Assembly (NCBI GenBank): GCA_035079385.1
Contig: JAVHKY010000071.1
Location: 1,862,001-1,926,000 of the forward strand
Source of the DNA: Aspidiotus rigidus
Taxonomy: Eukaryota > Arthropoda > Insecta > Hemiptera > Diaspididae
Reading direction: 5' to 3'
DNA: 64,000 nt
In this document: piece by piece, positions 10,295 to 20,649 of the stretch
How positions within the stretch are numbered: position 1 is the first letter of the stretch
Layout of the letters: each line of letters starts with the position of its first letter
Program-made: the position numbers and the translations under genes
Notes under the pieces: model-generated
The model's input: only the letters and a program-made list of their open reading frames with translations
What the model was told of the DNA's origin: nothing
Database searches by the model: none

Positions 10295-11560
10295 ATGTGC
10301 CGTAACGTTAGGAATCTAATCTCCAAGATTAAAGTAAATCATGATAATCTGGAAAGAAATGAAACTGCTCCAGATGGAGGGGGGAAATCTTATAGAGTAA
10401 AGCCTGAAGAGACTCTTGAAGTTGAAGGGGGCAATGACCCTCAGTCAACATGTTCAGAATATCTAGACAGTAACCTTGACCCCATTGAAATTGTTGAAAC
10501 TATACTTGATTATGACTGGGATGAAGATTCTATCTCTGCTGATTAAAAATATTCAAGTAGATCTGCTCTCTCTCGAAGCATTTGGAACATCAAATGACTG
10601 GAAACAAAATGGAATATACAATAAAGACCTGAAACTTTGAGAAGAAATTTCAATATCTTTCTTCTGCATGTCATGTCACCCATTGTACAGTAATATGTGG
10701 AAGAAAGCCATGAATAAAGAAGGTGATGCTTTGATTAAATATAAGGTATGAGAAGTTGTACCCTGTAAACAAAATATCCTGATCGCATCAGTTTAATGGT
10801 TGTTTACCCAGAAACAAGATAGAAACCATAAGACTAGTTTAGGAGCTGCAGGAGTAAAAGACATAGAAATGTGTGGAAAAGATGACGATGCTACATAATT
10901 ATATAAGCTAAGAAAAGCACTTCATCACCCTTGTGTTGCGGTATATTACGTTAGATAACTACATAAATATAATATGAACTTGCTAGTATATGAATCCCCT
11001 CCTAGAGAACCCTGTGTCTATATTAAAAAGAACCCAGAAAATTTGAATATTTTTGTACTTGTGCTTGTCTAGGAAACTAGTAAAACAAATGATGACTTGA
11101 ACAGAACTCTTGATTTGAAATATTATACTTGTACTCTCAAAGCGCATCAAATGTAGAGATAGATGCCTCTGCAGACTCCTGATTTTGGTGCCGAAACAGG
11201 TAGAACCGGATATATAGTACATATCTATGTCTGTCCTACTATCAAATGGTGCTCATGTCTCTAGAAAACCATATCTCAACTAACCTTGTTGGCTGAGCTA
11301 AAAGCTATTTGCAAAGCTATGCATGACATTCTTTACGTGAAATACCTTACATCTGAGCTATCATACTCAGTCAATGGCCCTATACCTATTTATGAGGACA
11401 ATATAGGCGCACCAAGACATTATTAGCTTTTATATAGCATGTCCCAAGAAAATTAAACATCTCAAACTATACAATATTTCAAGATCACAGAATATGTCTG
11501 AGAACGTACTCTGAAAATATTAAAAGTGGCGGACATACTTTTGAAGCCATTCCTAGAGAC
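10295..11560 (+). pseudogene. Decayed Ty1/copia retrotransposon pol (RT and RNase H)
   Basis: This is recognised by its order of family-typical pieces across shifting plus-strand frames. An acidic linker (10295-10546) comes first. Then comes MWKKAMNKEGDAL followed by a VVP (about 10693-10765), the start of copia reverse transcriptase. LRKALHH near 10905 resembles the LKKALYG block, and PCVYIKK sits near 11015. RTGYIVHIYVCPTIKWCS (about 11195-11250) and KAICKAMHDILYVKYL with IPIYEDN (about 11300-11400) are RNase H. VADILLKP near 11532 is the usual C-terminal block. Many stops and frameshifts make it non-functional. Neither LTR is recognised. An old copy by its decay. Confidence 0.8.
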
Positions 11561-11569
11561 TGAAACTAG

Positions 11570-12000
11570 GATGCTCACCCAGCTTATACCGGTAACTAAA
11601 TAGGTTTTTCCTTTTGAACCTATACTCAAATAAGCTCGAGAAATAAAATTTGTTTCATATTGCCTTGCCAATTATACAAGTTTCTCGTTTCTTGTCACCT
11701 GTTCCGTGCATGAAATTGCTGAGAAGAAGGCTCCCTGTTCAAATTGATAACTTTATTTCCTCCAGGATCAGTACCTATTTATATTTATTAATAGGCCTAC
11801 CTAGTGATATTTTTTTTATCCCTTTTACTAGAAGTACGAGTGGTTCTATTTAGTGTTATTCTTAACTAGATTAGAAAACAGACTGAAGAACTTTGACTTT
11901 TAGTGATATTTAGTCGTGTTAGAATAATTATGTTAAAAGCCATAATATTAATTTATGCTGCCAGAAATTGATGGTTTAGCAACCTTACAAACAAGATAAC
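11570..12000. other. No feature seen
   Basis: AT-rich sequence downstream of the copia relic. No second LTR, promoter or splice-bounded exon is evident. Confidence 0.4.
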
Positions 12001-12358
12001 CGAGAGGAGACTTTTCTTTGGGTGATCACACTCTTAGTTCCCTCGAATCTTGTAAAGGTGATAACCTGATAGGTAACCAAGAGGAGACTTTTCTTTGGAT
12101 GGTCACACACTTAGTTCCCGACTTCTACGAGATCAGTGTGGGAGGACGTGTTACGACACTAGCGCACCATGCGCACATATTTTGTATCTACCTCACACTG
12201 CTTGTCTCCATGCTGGCAACCCTGTACTGCTCGTGTAGAGTTAACGTGTACAGTCGACGGCCGTGGTACAGTTAAAGTGTAATCTCGAACCTCGCTAGCT
12301 CACACAACCCAAAGAGCAGTTAAGGATGCCGGATGCTCGATCCTCTAGTGAATAACAC
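12000..12358 (+). repeat. Dispersed repeat copy with a ~93-bp tandem duplication at its start
   Basis: GAGGAGACTTTTCTTTGG is repeated about 80-93 bp apart together with flanking TCACAC and TTAGTTCCC words (12005-12120). From 12146 the sequence matches the two halves at 2507-2600 and 3250-3325 and carries neither of the two elements nested there. Confidence 0.75.
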
Positions 12359-12530
12359 AATTAAGTAGTGAGGAACTTTTAAAAATCATTTGTATGTTAT
12401 TTATATGGAACTATTGCACACCATTACCTTTGAGTGTAACGTGGAAAGTGGCGCTCCTAGCAGAGCCCTTACAACTGAGGCAAATAGCAATTCTGTAGGG
12501 AAAAATTTTTTAATTATGTAATATAATATT

Positions 12531-12775
12531 ATGGAAAGAGTAAACAATTCGCAATTTTTTGAGCTTGGTCTCGACTCTTGTTATGACTGATCTACAACAA
12601 AGCAAGTTATAAACATTTTAAAATAAAAAGTCAGACAGAAGGCGAAATGCGGTACATTACTACGCTTTGTCCCCTGGAGACTTTTTTTTTAAAAAAACGT
12701 TTATAACTCTCTTTGTAGTTAGTCAATCTTAATGAGACCTAACTCAAAAAATCGAGAATCGTTTACTCTTTCCAT
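12531..12775. mobile_element. 245-bp fold-back MITE
   Basis: ATGGAAAGAGTAAAC followed by ATTC...TTTTTTGAG and GGTCTC is inverted at 12734-12775. The homology continues inward (GTTATAAAC against GTTTATAAC). The arms are about 80 bp. No coding capacity. Confidence 0.75.
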
Positions 12776-13271
12776 GTACAAATTCACTTCATCTCCACGG
12801 AATTAAATACTACACATATTCGCAAATCTACAATTAACATGTTTTGAGTTTTTTTTTTCATAAGAGCGTGTATATTCGTTAGCCCCAGACGACGTTTCCG
12901 ATTTTCAAATATTCCGGCCAATACAAGAAAACCCAAGTTAGTCAACTCGCTACGTTCACCGGTCTTCCGCTGTCCGACTGTGTTGTGTGCAATTTTTCTC
13001 TATATTTCAAAAACAATCAATTTTCATGAAAAATTGAAAAGAACAAAAATTATTTCTTTTGTAATTTCCTATCGGATGAGGGTGGTTTCAGATTTTTCAA
13101 TGACAAAATTTTTTCATACGGTAATTGATAGGAAATTACAAGGGCAATAAATTCAGCTCTCTTCAATTTCGCGTAAAAGTCAATATTTTTCGAGTAAATC
13201 AATAAATTTGTGAATTGTCCCTCGCTGTGTGTAAACAAGGGACTTATTGCAACATGCGCGCCTACTGGGAT

Positions 13272-13345
13272 GAATTGAAACGCTGGGCCTCCATTCCATA
13301 AGAAATACATTAGACGGAGGCCCCTTTTCCACGCAGTGCTTCAAT
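13272..13345. repeat. Short hairpin element, copy 1
   Basis: GGGCCTCCATTCCATAAGAA followed by ATACATTAGACGGAGGCCCC forms a hairpin, and the copy at about 19978-20056 matches it over ~70 bp, including the flank ending CGCAGTGCTTCAATT. This copy lost part of its left arm. Confidence 0.75.
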
Positions 13346-14460
13346 TAGCTCTATACTCAACGAACAACGTTGGGTAAATACAACAACTTTGGGTAAATGC
13401 GCAGTTGACCAACTTGGATTTTCTATGCAACTTGAAATGATTTATAACAACGCGAGTAGGTATCTGTCAAGTACGTGTGTAGTCAATGATATGAGAAAAA
13501 AAGCTTTAAGAACACAAAGTATGAAAAAATAAGCGCAATGAAACCTAGTTGATATGGATATCACTGTACAGGTTTTTTCAAGTTGTATTCGTCACTAGTG
13601 ATAACCAGGTGATAAAACTTTGGCTTTTTTAGTTTTCTGCATTCTTCAGCTCCGGACCATACAAGCGCAAACTGGGCAACTATGGGGAGCGTCACTTAGG
13701 CTATGAAAGGCGTTGTCGTTTCTTTGTATAGTTGCTGCATTAGTTGTCATTTGACGTTTTCTCCCTCGCTGTCAACAGTTCCCTTGCTGAAGGAACAAAG
13801 TTATCTCTGAGGACGTTTTGGGCGCCCTCGAGCTTTTAAGTTTGGTCGTAAGTGAAGATACTGGAATTTATGTGTCTCATCAGGTAACGGTTCAGATGAC
13901 TCGGGTGACGGTTCAGATGAATCCTCATTTGATGAGCTTCCTGCCCTCCTCTTTTTCACAACTCGCTTGCTGTATAGGTCCAATGATCAAGATCGCGACT
14001 ATTCCTCATAAGTATTTCGACTTGACGCATAATTTTGAAATAGTGGGTAAACTGAGGGGTGCTGTGACTCGCTGCTAGAGTGGCCACATTAAGCAATATA
14101 GGTAGAATTTTGTTGTATTTATCACGTGTACCTAAAACTTGTGTATTGTCATCCGTATCACATTGCTCTTCAGGATAATATTTTTCTATTATATGACTTT
14201 TTGCGGACTCTTCATTTGTATTGGGAGCGGACGTGATTGAGGTATTCGTGATTGAGCCACTCCGATGATATCGCTCATGAAACAAAGACAAGGTGAAAAT
14301 TGGTAGAAAGGAGCCATTGGCCTCCTCTCTTTTCAAGAGAATGTGCCGACAAGGCGATTGATTTTGGCAGTAAAAGGTACAAGTGCAAGTAGACATAAAC
14401 GAAAAAACGAATACTCTAAAGGGAGAGTAAACAAATGCAAACCGCAGAAAATAAAAACGA
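13346..14460. other. Mostly featureless; no supported gene
   Basis: Some minus-strand open frame lies at 13956-14483, but it has no recognisable domain and no splice context. The last part probably belongs to the 3' tail of the Penelope-like element. Confidence 0.4.
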
Positions 14461-14461
14461 A

Positions 14462-14495
14462 GGGAGCGCTTTCGGTTAAACAACCATCTTCAGAA
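14462..14495 (-). ncRNA. Hammerhead-ribozyme-like motif downstream of PLE1
   Basis: Read on the minus strand: CTGAAGA, one extra T, the stem GGTT-GTTT-AACC, then GAAA and the palindrome AGCGCT. CTGANGA...GAAA is the catalytic core of hammerhead ribozymes, and Penelope-like elements are known to carry such motifs. Here stem II is short, has one bulged base, and I see no convincing stem I. Activity is therefore doubtful. Confidence 0.4.
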
Positions 14496-14538
14496 CTGAA
14501 ATGAAAGCAACTGACGAACGAATGAGAAGGAAGAGGTA

Positions 14539-15260
14539 TTAAGATCGTCCGAACGAAAAATCACGGTGTGAATCATAAACCTGTTCGATCAAGCCATCTT
14601 CCGGAATGTACGAGTTGAGTATAGTGATACCGTCAGTGTTGAGGTGACGCATTATCTCTATATTCTCGAGGGCGATACGCTTACGGTAGGAATTCTCCTT
14701 ATGGAGGAGCTTTTCGGATCCCTCACGGAAACTGTGGCCACTGTTAATCAAATGATCAGCGAAAGCTGACTCCCCTAAGCGTCCCTTCTTCCAAGACTTC
14801 AGGTGCTCAGCTACTCTAACTTTCATCTGGCGGCTGGTCTCACCAATATAAAAGCCTCCACAATCCTCACATTCCATCTTATAAACACCACTCCTTTCAT
14901 CAACCGGTATGGGATCCTTCAGTCTCACAAACAACCTCTTGACTGTGGTGAGGTTGTAAAACGCGGGTCTGAAACCAAACGGGCGAAGGGCCCGACCCAA
15001 TTGCTGGGAGAAATTCCCCAGGAAAGGGAGACTGATCCAACGCAAACGGCGATCACGGATCGTGTCTCGGGGGAGGGAGGTGGTGGAATCAAGAAGGCTC
15101 CTCGTAACTTTCCTCCGAACCATCACGTCAACGTCGACATTGACTCCATTCGCTCTAGCCAGGTGTTTTATAGTAAGTAATTCTTTCTTATAAGCAGATT
15201 GACTCAACGGAATACGAGTCAGTCTGTGAACTAGGCTATGAAAAGCAGCCATCTTATGAG
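14539..15260 (-). pseudogene. PLE1 C-terminal GIY-YIG endonuclease portion
   Basis: The 237-residue open stretch holds the linker between RT and nuclease (KMAAFHSLVHRL near the start), then the nuclease. GVYKMECEDCGGFYIGETSR contains the GVY/YIG pair, and CxxC with later FADH and SGH gives the CCHH arrangement of this family. VRVAEH supplies the arginine, and LENIEI the conserved glutamate. The domain would nick target DNA to prime reverse transcription. It is intact in itself but lies in a different frame from the RT; a one-base indel near 15310-15325 separates them. Confidence 0.9.
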
Positions 15261-15287
15261 CAACAGGACCGAACGAACCACCGTGGA

Positions 15288-16181
15288 CTAAAACATCGGT
15301 CGTAGTATCTTTCCTGTAAATTCAAACTTGTGGATACCGTCTACAATAGAGATCGATAAATCCAAAAAGTTAATGGAAAATACCCCTATTTCCAACGTAA
15401 ATTTGATGGAAGGGTACCAGGAATTGAGATACCTCAGAAACTCACCAAGGAGATCTGGGTGACCAGTCCAGGTACATAGAACGTCATCAACGTACCTGTG
15501 CCAGTAGTGAATATGATTAAGTAACACCTGGTTCGAGGAAAAGAGGTCAAGTTCAAACTTAGACATGAAAACTTCGGAGATAAGAGAGCCTAGAGGTGAT
15601 CCAATAGGGATCCCTACTTCCTCAGGGAACTCGAAAAATTTCCCTTCAAATTTACAGAAGTTAGGGGACCAGCAAGTATTCAGGAGATCAAAAAATTCCT
15701 GAAACTCATTGTGAGGAATGTTGGCACTGATGAGTAGCTCACCCATCCGCTGGATAGTAGCAGCCTTAGGAATATTCGGAAACAAACCAACAACATCAAA
15801 CGAGCAGATGGTCGTTCCTGGGGGAAGGCTTACATCCTTGAGGACGTCAGTTAAAGAGGCCGAATTCAAGACCGAATGAGGAGATTCAAAATCAATGCGA
15901 TTCTTGAACCAACGGTCAAGGAATTTGGCAAGGAGGTAGGTAGGAGAGGAGACAAAAGAAACGACGGGTCGCATCGGGGTATTCTTCTTATGCACTTCGG
16001 GCAACCCGTAGAGGAGGGGGGGTGCAAGTAGGCATACTGTACATTTGTATATGCTTTCTTCACTCTCAACCGCTTCCCGTACGCAGCCCTCTTCATCGAT
16101 ACTCATGAGCTCATACCGTGGCTCAAGTGCCTTCAAACTTCGATGGAAAAGGATGCATCCACGCTCATTGAGGATCACAGC
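15288..16181 (-). pseudogene. PLE1 reverse transcriptase core
   Basis: Penelope-type reverse transcriptase blocks appear in order: LLYGLPEVHKKNTPMRPVVS, then SFDVVGLFPNIP (first catalytic aspartate), GIPIGSPLGSLISEV, YVDDVLCTW (YVDD catalytic box), and SINFLDLSI. All catalytic aspartates are kept. The frame stops at 15288 just after FEFTG because of a frameshift, and continues in another frame into the nuclease. Upstream the frame runs into a MITE, which supplies a false start; the true N-terminal part lies beyond it at 16366-16450. Confidence 0.92.
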
Positions 16182-16365
16182 CAGCGTTGCCAACTCCTCA
16201 CTTATAAAATACCGGACATTTTCAGGCAAGCAAAAAAAAAGCACTGAAAACGAAATTTTTGGTAGGTATTTATTCAAATTGTTCGGTTAGAGTCTTGCCG
16301 TTTGACCGGATGCAAAGATAAATTACCGGATTGTCCGGTCAAATACTGGACGGTTGGCAACGCTG
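16182..16365. mobile_element. 184-bp hAT-like MITE inserted in PLE1
   Basis: Ends CAGCGTTGCCAAC and its inverted complement, with further matching ACCGGACA words inside. TCACAGC occurs just left (16175-16181) and again 3 bp beyond the right end (16369-16375), an imperfect 7-8-bp duplication as hAT elements make. It splits the RT gene at the position of the conserved DKG..VVIL-type block: one side ends ALNRDAAV and the other resumes AVILNERGC. Confidence 0.75.
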
Positions 16366-16450
16366 AATTCACAGCAGCGTCACGATTTAAAGCGTAAATG
16401 TCAGTATCGGAGTCGTACGCGGTAAGTGATTTCAGGAAAATCTGCAATGG
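16366..16450 (-). pseudogene. PLE1 RT N-terminal piece, separated by the MITE
   Basis: In the minus strand APLQIFLKSL...DTDIYALNRDAAV can be read. Penelope proteins have a stretch of this kind (aspartate, lysine/arginine, small residues, VVIL) just before the first RT block. The reading ends near 16450, where the MULE relic starts, so the element is truncated at its 5' side. Confidence 0.6.
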
Positions 16451-16453
16451 AGC

Positions 16454-17230
16454 TCATGAGATTCGATCGTCGCAGAAAGAAATCAAGGGAATGATTGATT
16501 GTTGAATAGTAGGTGAACTACAGAACCTGTCTTCCAGGCTTTGCTTCAAGGTCCAAAACGAACGCTCGACTCGGTTATTAGTAGGTAGCTCACGCCTGTA
16601 AAAAGCGACCCACATGGCCTGGCATGAATGCCAGTTGCTCAAGAACTGTTCAGTTAAAAGAACGTACTTCTTATTAGCTCGCACTTGAATATTTTCAGCA
16701 GAAAGAAGAAAAATCTCTTTCCTCTCTTCACACATTTCTGCTGTTCGTACATACATCATTTTTTTGAAGTTGGTCATGATGTTTTCCTCCACCGCAACCT
16801 TCACAAGTGCTGTAGCAATAAGATTCTTTACGTACTTTATAACGTGGAAGTTACATAACAGAATAATAGTTGAGGGAAATACTTTCTTCAGCACGATTAT
16901 CTCATTAAAATCTGTATCCACAAAAATGAAAGCAGTGGTTGTGAAGCAGATAGTCTTGAAAAACCGGCATGCTGCCTCGAATGTTTTGGCAGTCTCATCT
17001 GACAAAAAAGCCAGTGCGTGCACAGAATTCACTTCAGTTTGCAGCTGGATTTAAATAGCAAAACCCACACACCTTGTATTTCGAGGAATCAAAATCGAAA
17101 GAAGTACTTGTATCTAATTTGGATGGTTCGGCAAGCAGAATCGCAGAAAGCTTCCTTCATTGTGCGAGTTGATACAAACAAGACCAAAACATTACCGTCC
17201 TCACCCAGTATATATAACTGACGGTACCCC
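16454..17230 (-). pseudogene. Decayed MULE-type transposase (ZSWIM-like)
   Basis: The intact stretch is 16454-17032. It holds HALAFLSDETAKTF, the FIFVDTD block with the conserved aspartate, VFPSTIILLCNFHVIKYVK (the typical CxFHxxK of Mutator-like transposases and the animal ZSWIM proteins derived from them), and a C-terminal NRVERSFWTLK with the late glutamate region. Upstream a stop and a frameshift near 17051 break it, but GNVLVLFVSTRTMKEAF (about 17150-17200) is the expected N-terminal continuation. There is no zinc-finger or SWIM motif and no terminal repeat. A transposon relic. Confidence 0.75.
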
Positions 17231-17239
17231 CTTCTTCCT

Positions 17240-18450
17240 CCTCAACTTTTTCCAAAAAAAGGGATAAGTTTACGAATGACATTACGCGTAATTTTTGGCA
17301 GGAAAAGTTTTTCTCAAATTTGCTCTTGAGCACTCTTCGAATTTGAGTAACTTAACAGTTCGCCTCGTACAGATTCGATACAACCTCCCTCTCCTTATCG
17401 TTTAGTTCTACACAACAAAAAGCAACTTCGCTTACCTCATGATTATGCTCTAAATTGATGGATGTTACCCGCACTCCGTACTCGAGTTCCTCGGTTTATA
17501 AAAAGTGATTTCAGCCTGGCACCCAAGATACTTATACCGCAACTTGATACGTTTACCAGTACTTTGCGACGATCGGTTTACTCCTTGTCGACAAAGCACG
17601 TTGATTATTTGTGTTGATAGTGAGAGGTTGAAAAGTTACAATGCGTGAAACATTTTTAGAAACTGTTCGTAAGAGTCGAATTCTTTCCCTACTGCAGCGA
17701 ACGTATCATTCTTTTCCATAATGTTGACTATAGCTTCGCAAACGATAATACCTACTAGACTGTTCATGAATGGGCAATTCTTTCAATCTTGTAAGTGAAG
17801 TGGTGAATCAGCGTGAGTAAGGACAGTAAGGAGAAATTTAACTAAGTTTACACCGTTTTATATATGACGAAAATGAAAGTTATTTTCCGTCTAAGACAAG
17901 ATTTTACCTGCGCTCGTCATACAAAGATTCATTACATCGACGTTTCGGTTTGCCTAACTTTTATTTTTTATTACTGCGGAACGTTCGAATAATTTTCCGT
18001 CGGTACAGTACCTTCGTACCTTCGAATGATCACTTCATTAATTAACAGCCGTGAACAATTTTTTATTCCACACTATGTACTATTATGAACATCTTCCAGC
18101 AGTAAACCTTGAGATGCGATTCTTTTTTTCGTTTTCAAAATAATAATTATGTTGCCTGTTACCCAAACCCTATGGCTAATTCCAGGCTCGCAGCAAAACT
18201 AGAGACTGTGTGTAAATTGTCTGTCTTTTGATTTTGATTTTAAAACAGATACAAAAAGAGAGAGAGAGAGAGATTCAAAATTTTTGTCTTTCATTAAAAT
18301 CATAGTGTAGTGTTATATATTAGGGAACAGCCACCGCCGCCGCACGTATTATCTTATGAATACGTGTAAATGTGTTATTTGTGCAGGTACCTACCTAAGG
18401 AAAGAGAGGGAGAGATCAGATCTTGATCGTGGCGTGGCGGCGGTGCACAA
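17240..18450. other. No supported gene
   Basis: AT-rich sequence. A GA microsatellite lies at about 18252-18272. GCCACCGCCGCCGCACG near 18330 is partly complementary to GGCGGCGGTGCAC near 18436. Nothing further is supported. Confidence 0.4.
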
Positions 18451-19010
18451 CAGATAGTTTCCGTACAAGTGTATTAGAGTAAGTGCGGCACTAAAAGGAA
18501 GAGAAATTGCGCAAAAAGCCAGAAAACTAATGGTATTGTGAGGTATGGCGGAGCGGGGCGGGGAAGTACACGACGTGCTGACTCTACTGGCAGTGTGTAC
18601 CTACTGGAAGTACGTATGCGCACGCCATAATCGGTCTGCCGTTTTTCAAAATGAAGTGAGTTTGCATCTCGACGCGGCGCTACTTCCGCACACAATTTTT
18701 GTGCACCTTCTTACTCGGCGTGTTCTACTGTTATCCTTTCTTTTTTTCGTTCCTTTCTTCGATTTTTTTTTTTTACTCTACTTAATAAATTTTTTCTGTT
18801 CTTGCTCGTCGTCGTTGTCGTCATCAGTGTATCGCTATCGTCGTCGTAATAAAGCAACATTCGGCGACACCGTTTCTCCTCGTGCTAGTTTAGGCCCTCG
18901 TTTCGTCGCGCGCCTACCTGAATACGAGTTCACCTGTTGAAAAGAAAAAAAGCGATAAAATCCTCGCTCGACCGAACGAGGAATTGAATTTCATAAAATA
19001 TCGTGATAAG
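18450..19010 (+). promoter_or_regulatory. Candidate TATA-less promoter and non-coding first exon
   Basis: GC and CpG content rise sharply here. TCATCAGTGTATCG near 18818 contains an arthropod-type initiator (TCAGT), and GATAAG/GTAAGG at 19010/19011 is a near-perfect splice donor. No open frame in the segment has protein-like content beyond chance. The reading as a 5' untranslated exon with a long first intron is inference. Confidence 0.3.
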
Positions 19011-19019
19011 GTAAGGTAA

Positions 19020-19885
19020 CCTTATGCCGTGACGTACATCCTGTAACACTGAATACATTATTATTTCTACAAATTGGTTAGGAAAAATTATAACGAATTT
19101 TCCGACATTTTGTTGTAAACTGCACGCAAGAACAAGAATGTAGCAAACAATACTTCATTTCATAAAAATATTCATTGCACTACTTAGGATTATAGTAAAT
19201 TTTTCAAAGCGTTGTGTGTATTTTCTCTCAAGAATATTGTATTTTTCACTATCATTTTTAAAGGAAAAATTACTGAAACTTTACTCTTGAGCGCACATTA
19301 TTATTATACTTTTGTAAGAATTTTCGCGACAAAATTTTTCTCAGTATGCTATTAGTGTATGCACCGCGACGCTTGTGTAGTTTTATATAACACAAAACAG
19401 TAGGTATTTACATATCTAGATCTTCTATATTTGACTCGATTTCTTCTTGCCTTTCCCTCTTATATTTTATCATCTTGTAATCGTTCAATTACCTCTAACG
19501 CGGGTAAAAAGAAAAGACTAGATGATTACAAAATGAAAGGAACGCGCACGAATCTCGAATCAATTGTCATCTTTGTTTTCGTAAGAACAGCGAGACGAAC
19601 GACTTTCACGTCGAAATTTGCGATGTTTTCATTAGGTGTATACATTAGGTATACCTATAGTCATTAACTTCGAACGTAACGTTACTTCCTCGGTAATCAT
19701 TTTGGGAGACTAAGTTGGCGAGAACTTTTTTGAATGCCTAAATGTAAAATGATGGGCGAAAGTAGGGAAATTGGAAAGAGAGCGAAAAAATTTATGTGGA
19801 AGTTAAATTAAGATAAAAAAAAGAGAGAGTACGATTGATTGAAAGTTGCCATATTGTTTTAAATAGGGCTACATGATTTGTGCAC
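19020..19885. other. No feature seen
   Basis: AT-rich, intron-like sequence without recognisable exons or repeats. Confidence 0.4.
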
Positions 19886-19889
19886 TGTA

Positions 19890-20640
19890 ATATAATTCAA
19901 AATTCATCAAGAGAGTCATTCCCACTCTTTAGATTGAATAACGAACACCTATCAATGAAGCAAGATATTTGTAAAAATGAAAAATACGTGGAAAAAGGGC
20001 CTCCGTTCCATAAGAAATACATTAGACGGAGGCCCTTTTCCCACGCAGCGCTTCAATTCACTTTATAAAGTCCATCACAATGACGTCACAACAACTGATG
20101 ACAGAGATCTTATAAGCCTAAATATAGGCCAGTATAAATGTATAAGTAAAGAAAACCTAAAATTTTTTCAACCCAAAAGTGATTGAGGACCTCCAAAATA
20201 TTGAGAAAATTCAATGCTTACTCTCCCTGTCAACCTTGCTATATATGTAATATCTCACTTTTTGAGCTAAAAAAGTCGGTAAGAGACAATTAAGGAGATC
20301 CCGAAAAACGAAAAAATCGATATCGAAGCCAAACAAGCAACCTATCACCCGTTAGTCTCATGCTCCGACCTCTCTAAACGGATTAACAAACAAATATATC
20401 GCACGCGAGCTTGTTTCACTCATAAGTCTAACCTCAAATCTCACTCAAAGAAGATAGTCCAAATTGAAAGTATTATTATTCCTGAGACACTTTGAATCGA
20501 CTTTCAAATCCTAAAATTGAGTAGACCTCAAAAACTACCTATCCAAGTCTCAAACAAATTGCAGGAGAATAATTTTACATAATATAGAACTACAACTTGA
20601 CCGCATTTTGAAAAAATCCATGCAATAATCTTCTAAGGCT
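19890..20640 (+). repeat. Dispersed repeat family R1, copy a
   Basis: Shares AGAGAGTCATTCCCACTCTTTAGATT with 32290-32340, TGACGTCACAACAACTGATG with 32408, GTCGGTAA with 25757 and 35435, and ATTCTCTCACTCATAAGTC-type words (CTCATAAGTCTAACCTCAAA) with 23130. From 20300 to 20620 it matches 21990-22115 joined to 23100-23360. Non-coding; probably a long non-autonomous element. Confidence 0.75.
19978..20056. mobile_element. Short hairpin MITE, copy 2, inside R1
   Basis: CGTGG-A-AAAAGGGCCTCCGT and its complement ACGGAGGCCCTTTTCCCACG pair over 20 bp with one mismatch around a 19-base loop. R1 at 32370 lacks it, so it is an insertion. The other copy is at 13272-13345. Confidence 0.75.
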
Positions 20641-20649
20641 TAGTGTTAA

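Larger units (their letters stand above)
14460..16450 (-). mobile_element. Penelope-like element PLE1 (RT plus GIY-YIG), nearly complete
   Basis: On the minus strand the order is an N-terminal RT portion (16366-16450), an inserted MITE (16182-16365), the RT core (16181-15288), the GIY-YIG endonuclease (about 15260-14539) and a hammerhead-like hairpin (14462-14495). This is the canonical order for Penelope-like retroelements with an endonuclease. Damage is limited: one MITE, one frameshift near 15310-15325, and a missing 5' end. A MULE relic abuts it at about 16452. Confidence 0.9.

Noticed and set aside
14803..15180. 125-codon plus-strand frame opposite the PLE1 nuclease
   Set aside because: Antisense shadow of the GIY-YIG coding sequence.
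18545..18940. 131-codon plus-strand frame beginning MAERGGEV
   Set aside because: Low-complexity pyrimidine-rich content (FFFVPFFDFFF) and no domain; better explained as untranslated CpG-rich leader or promoter sequence.
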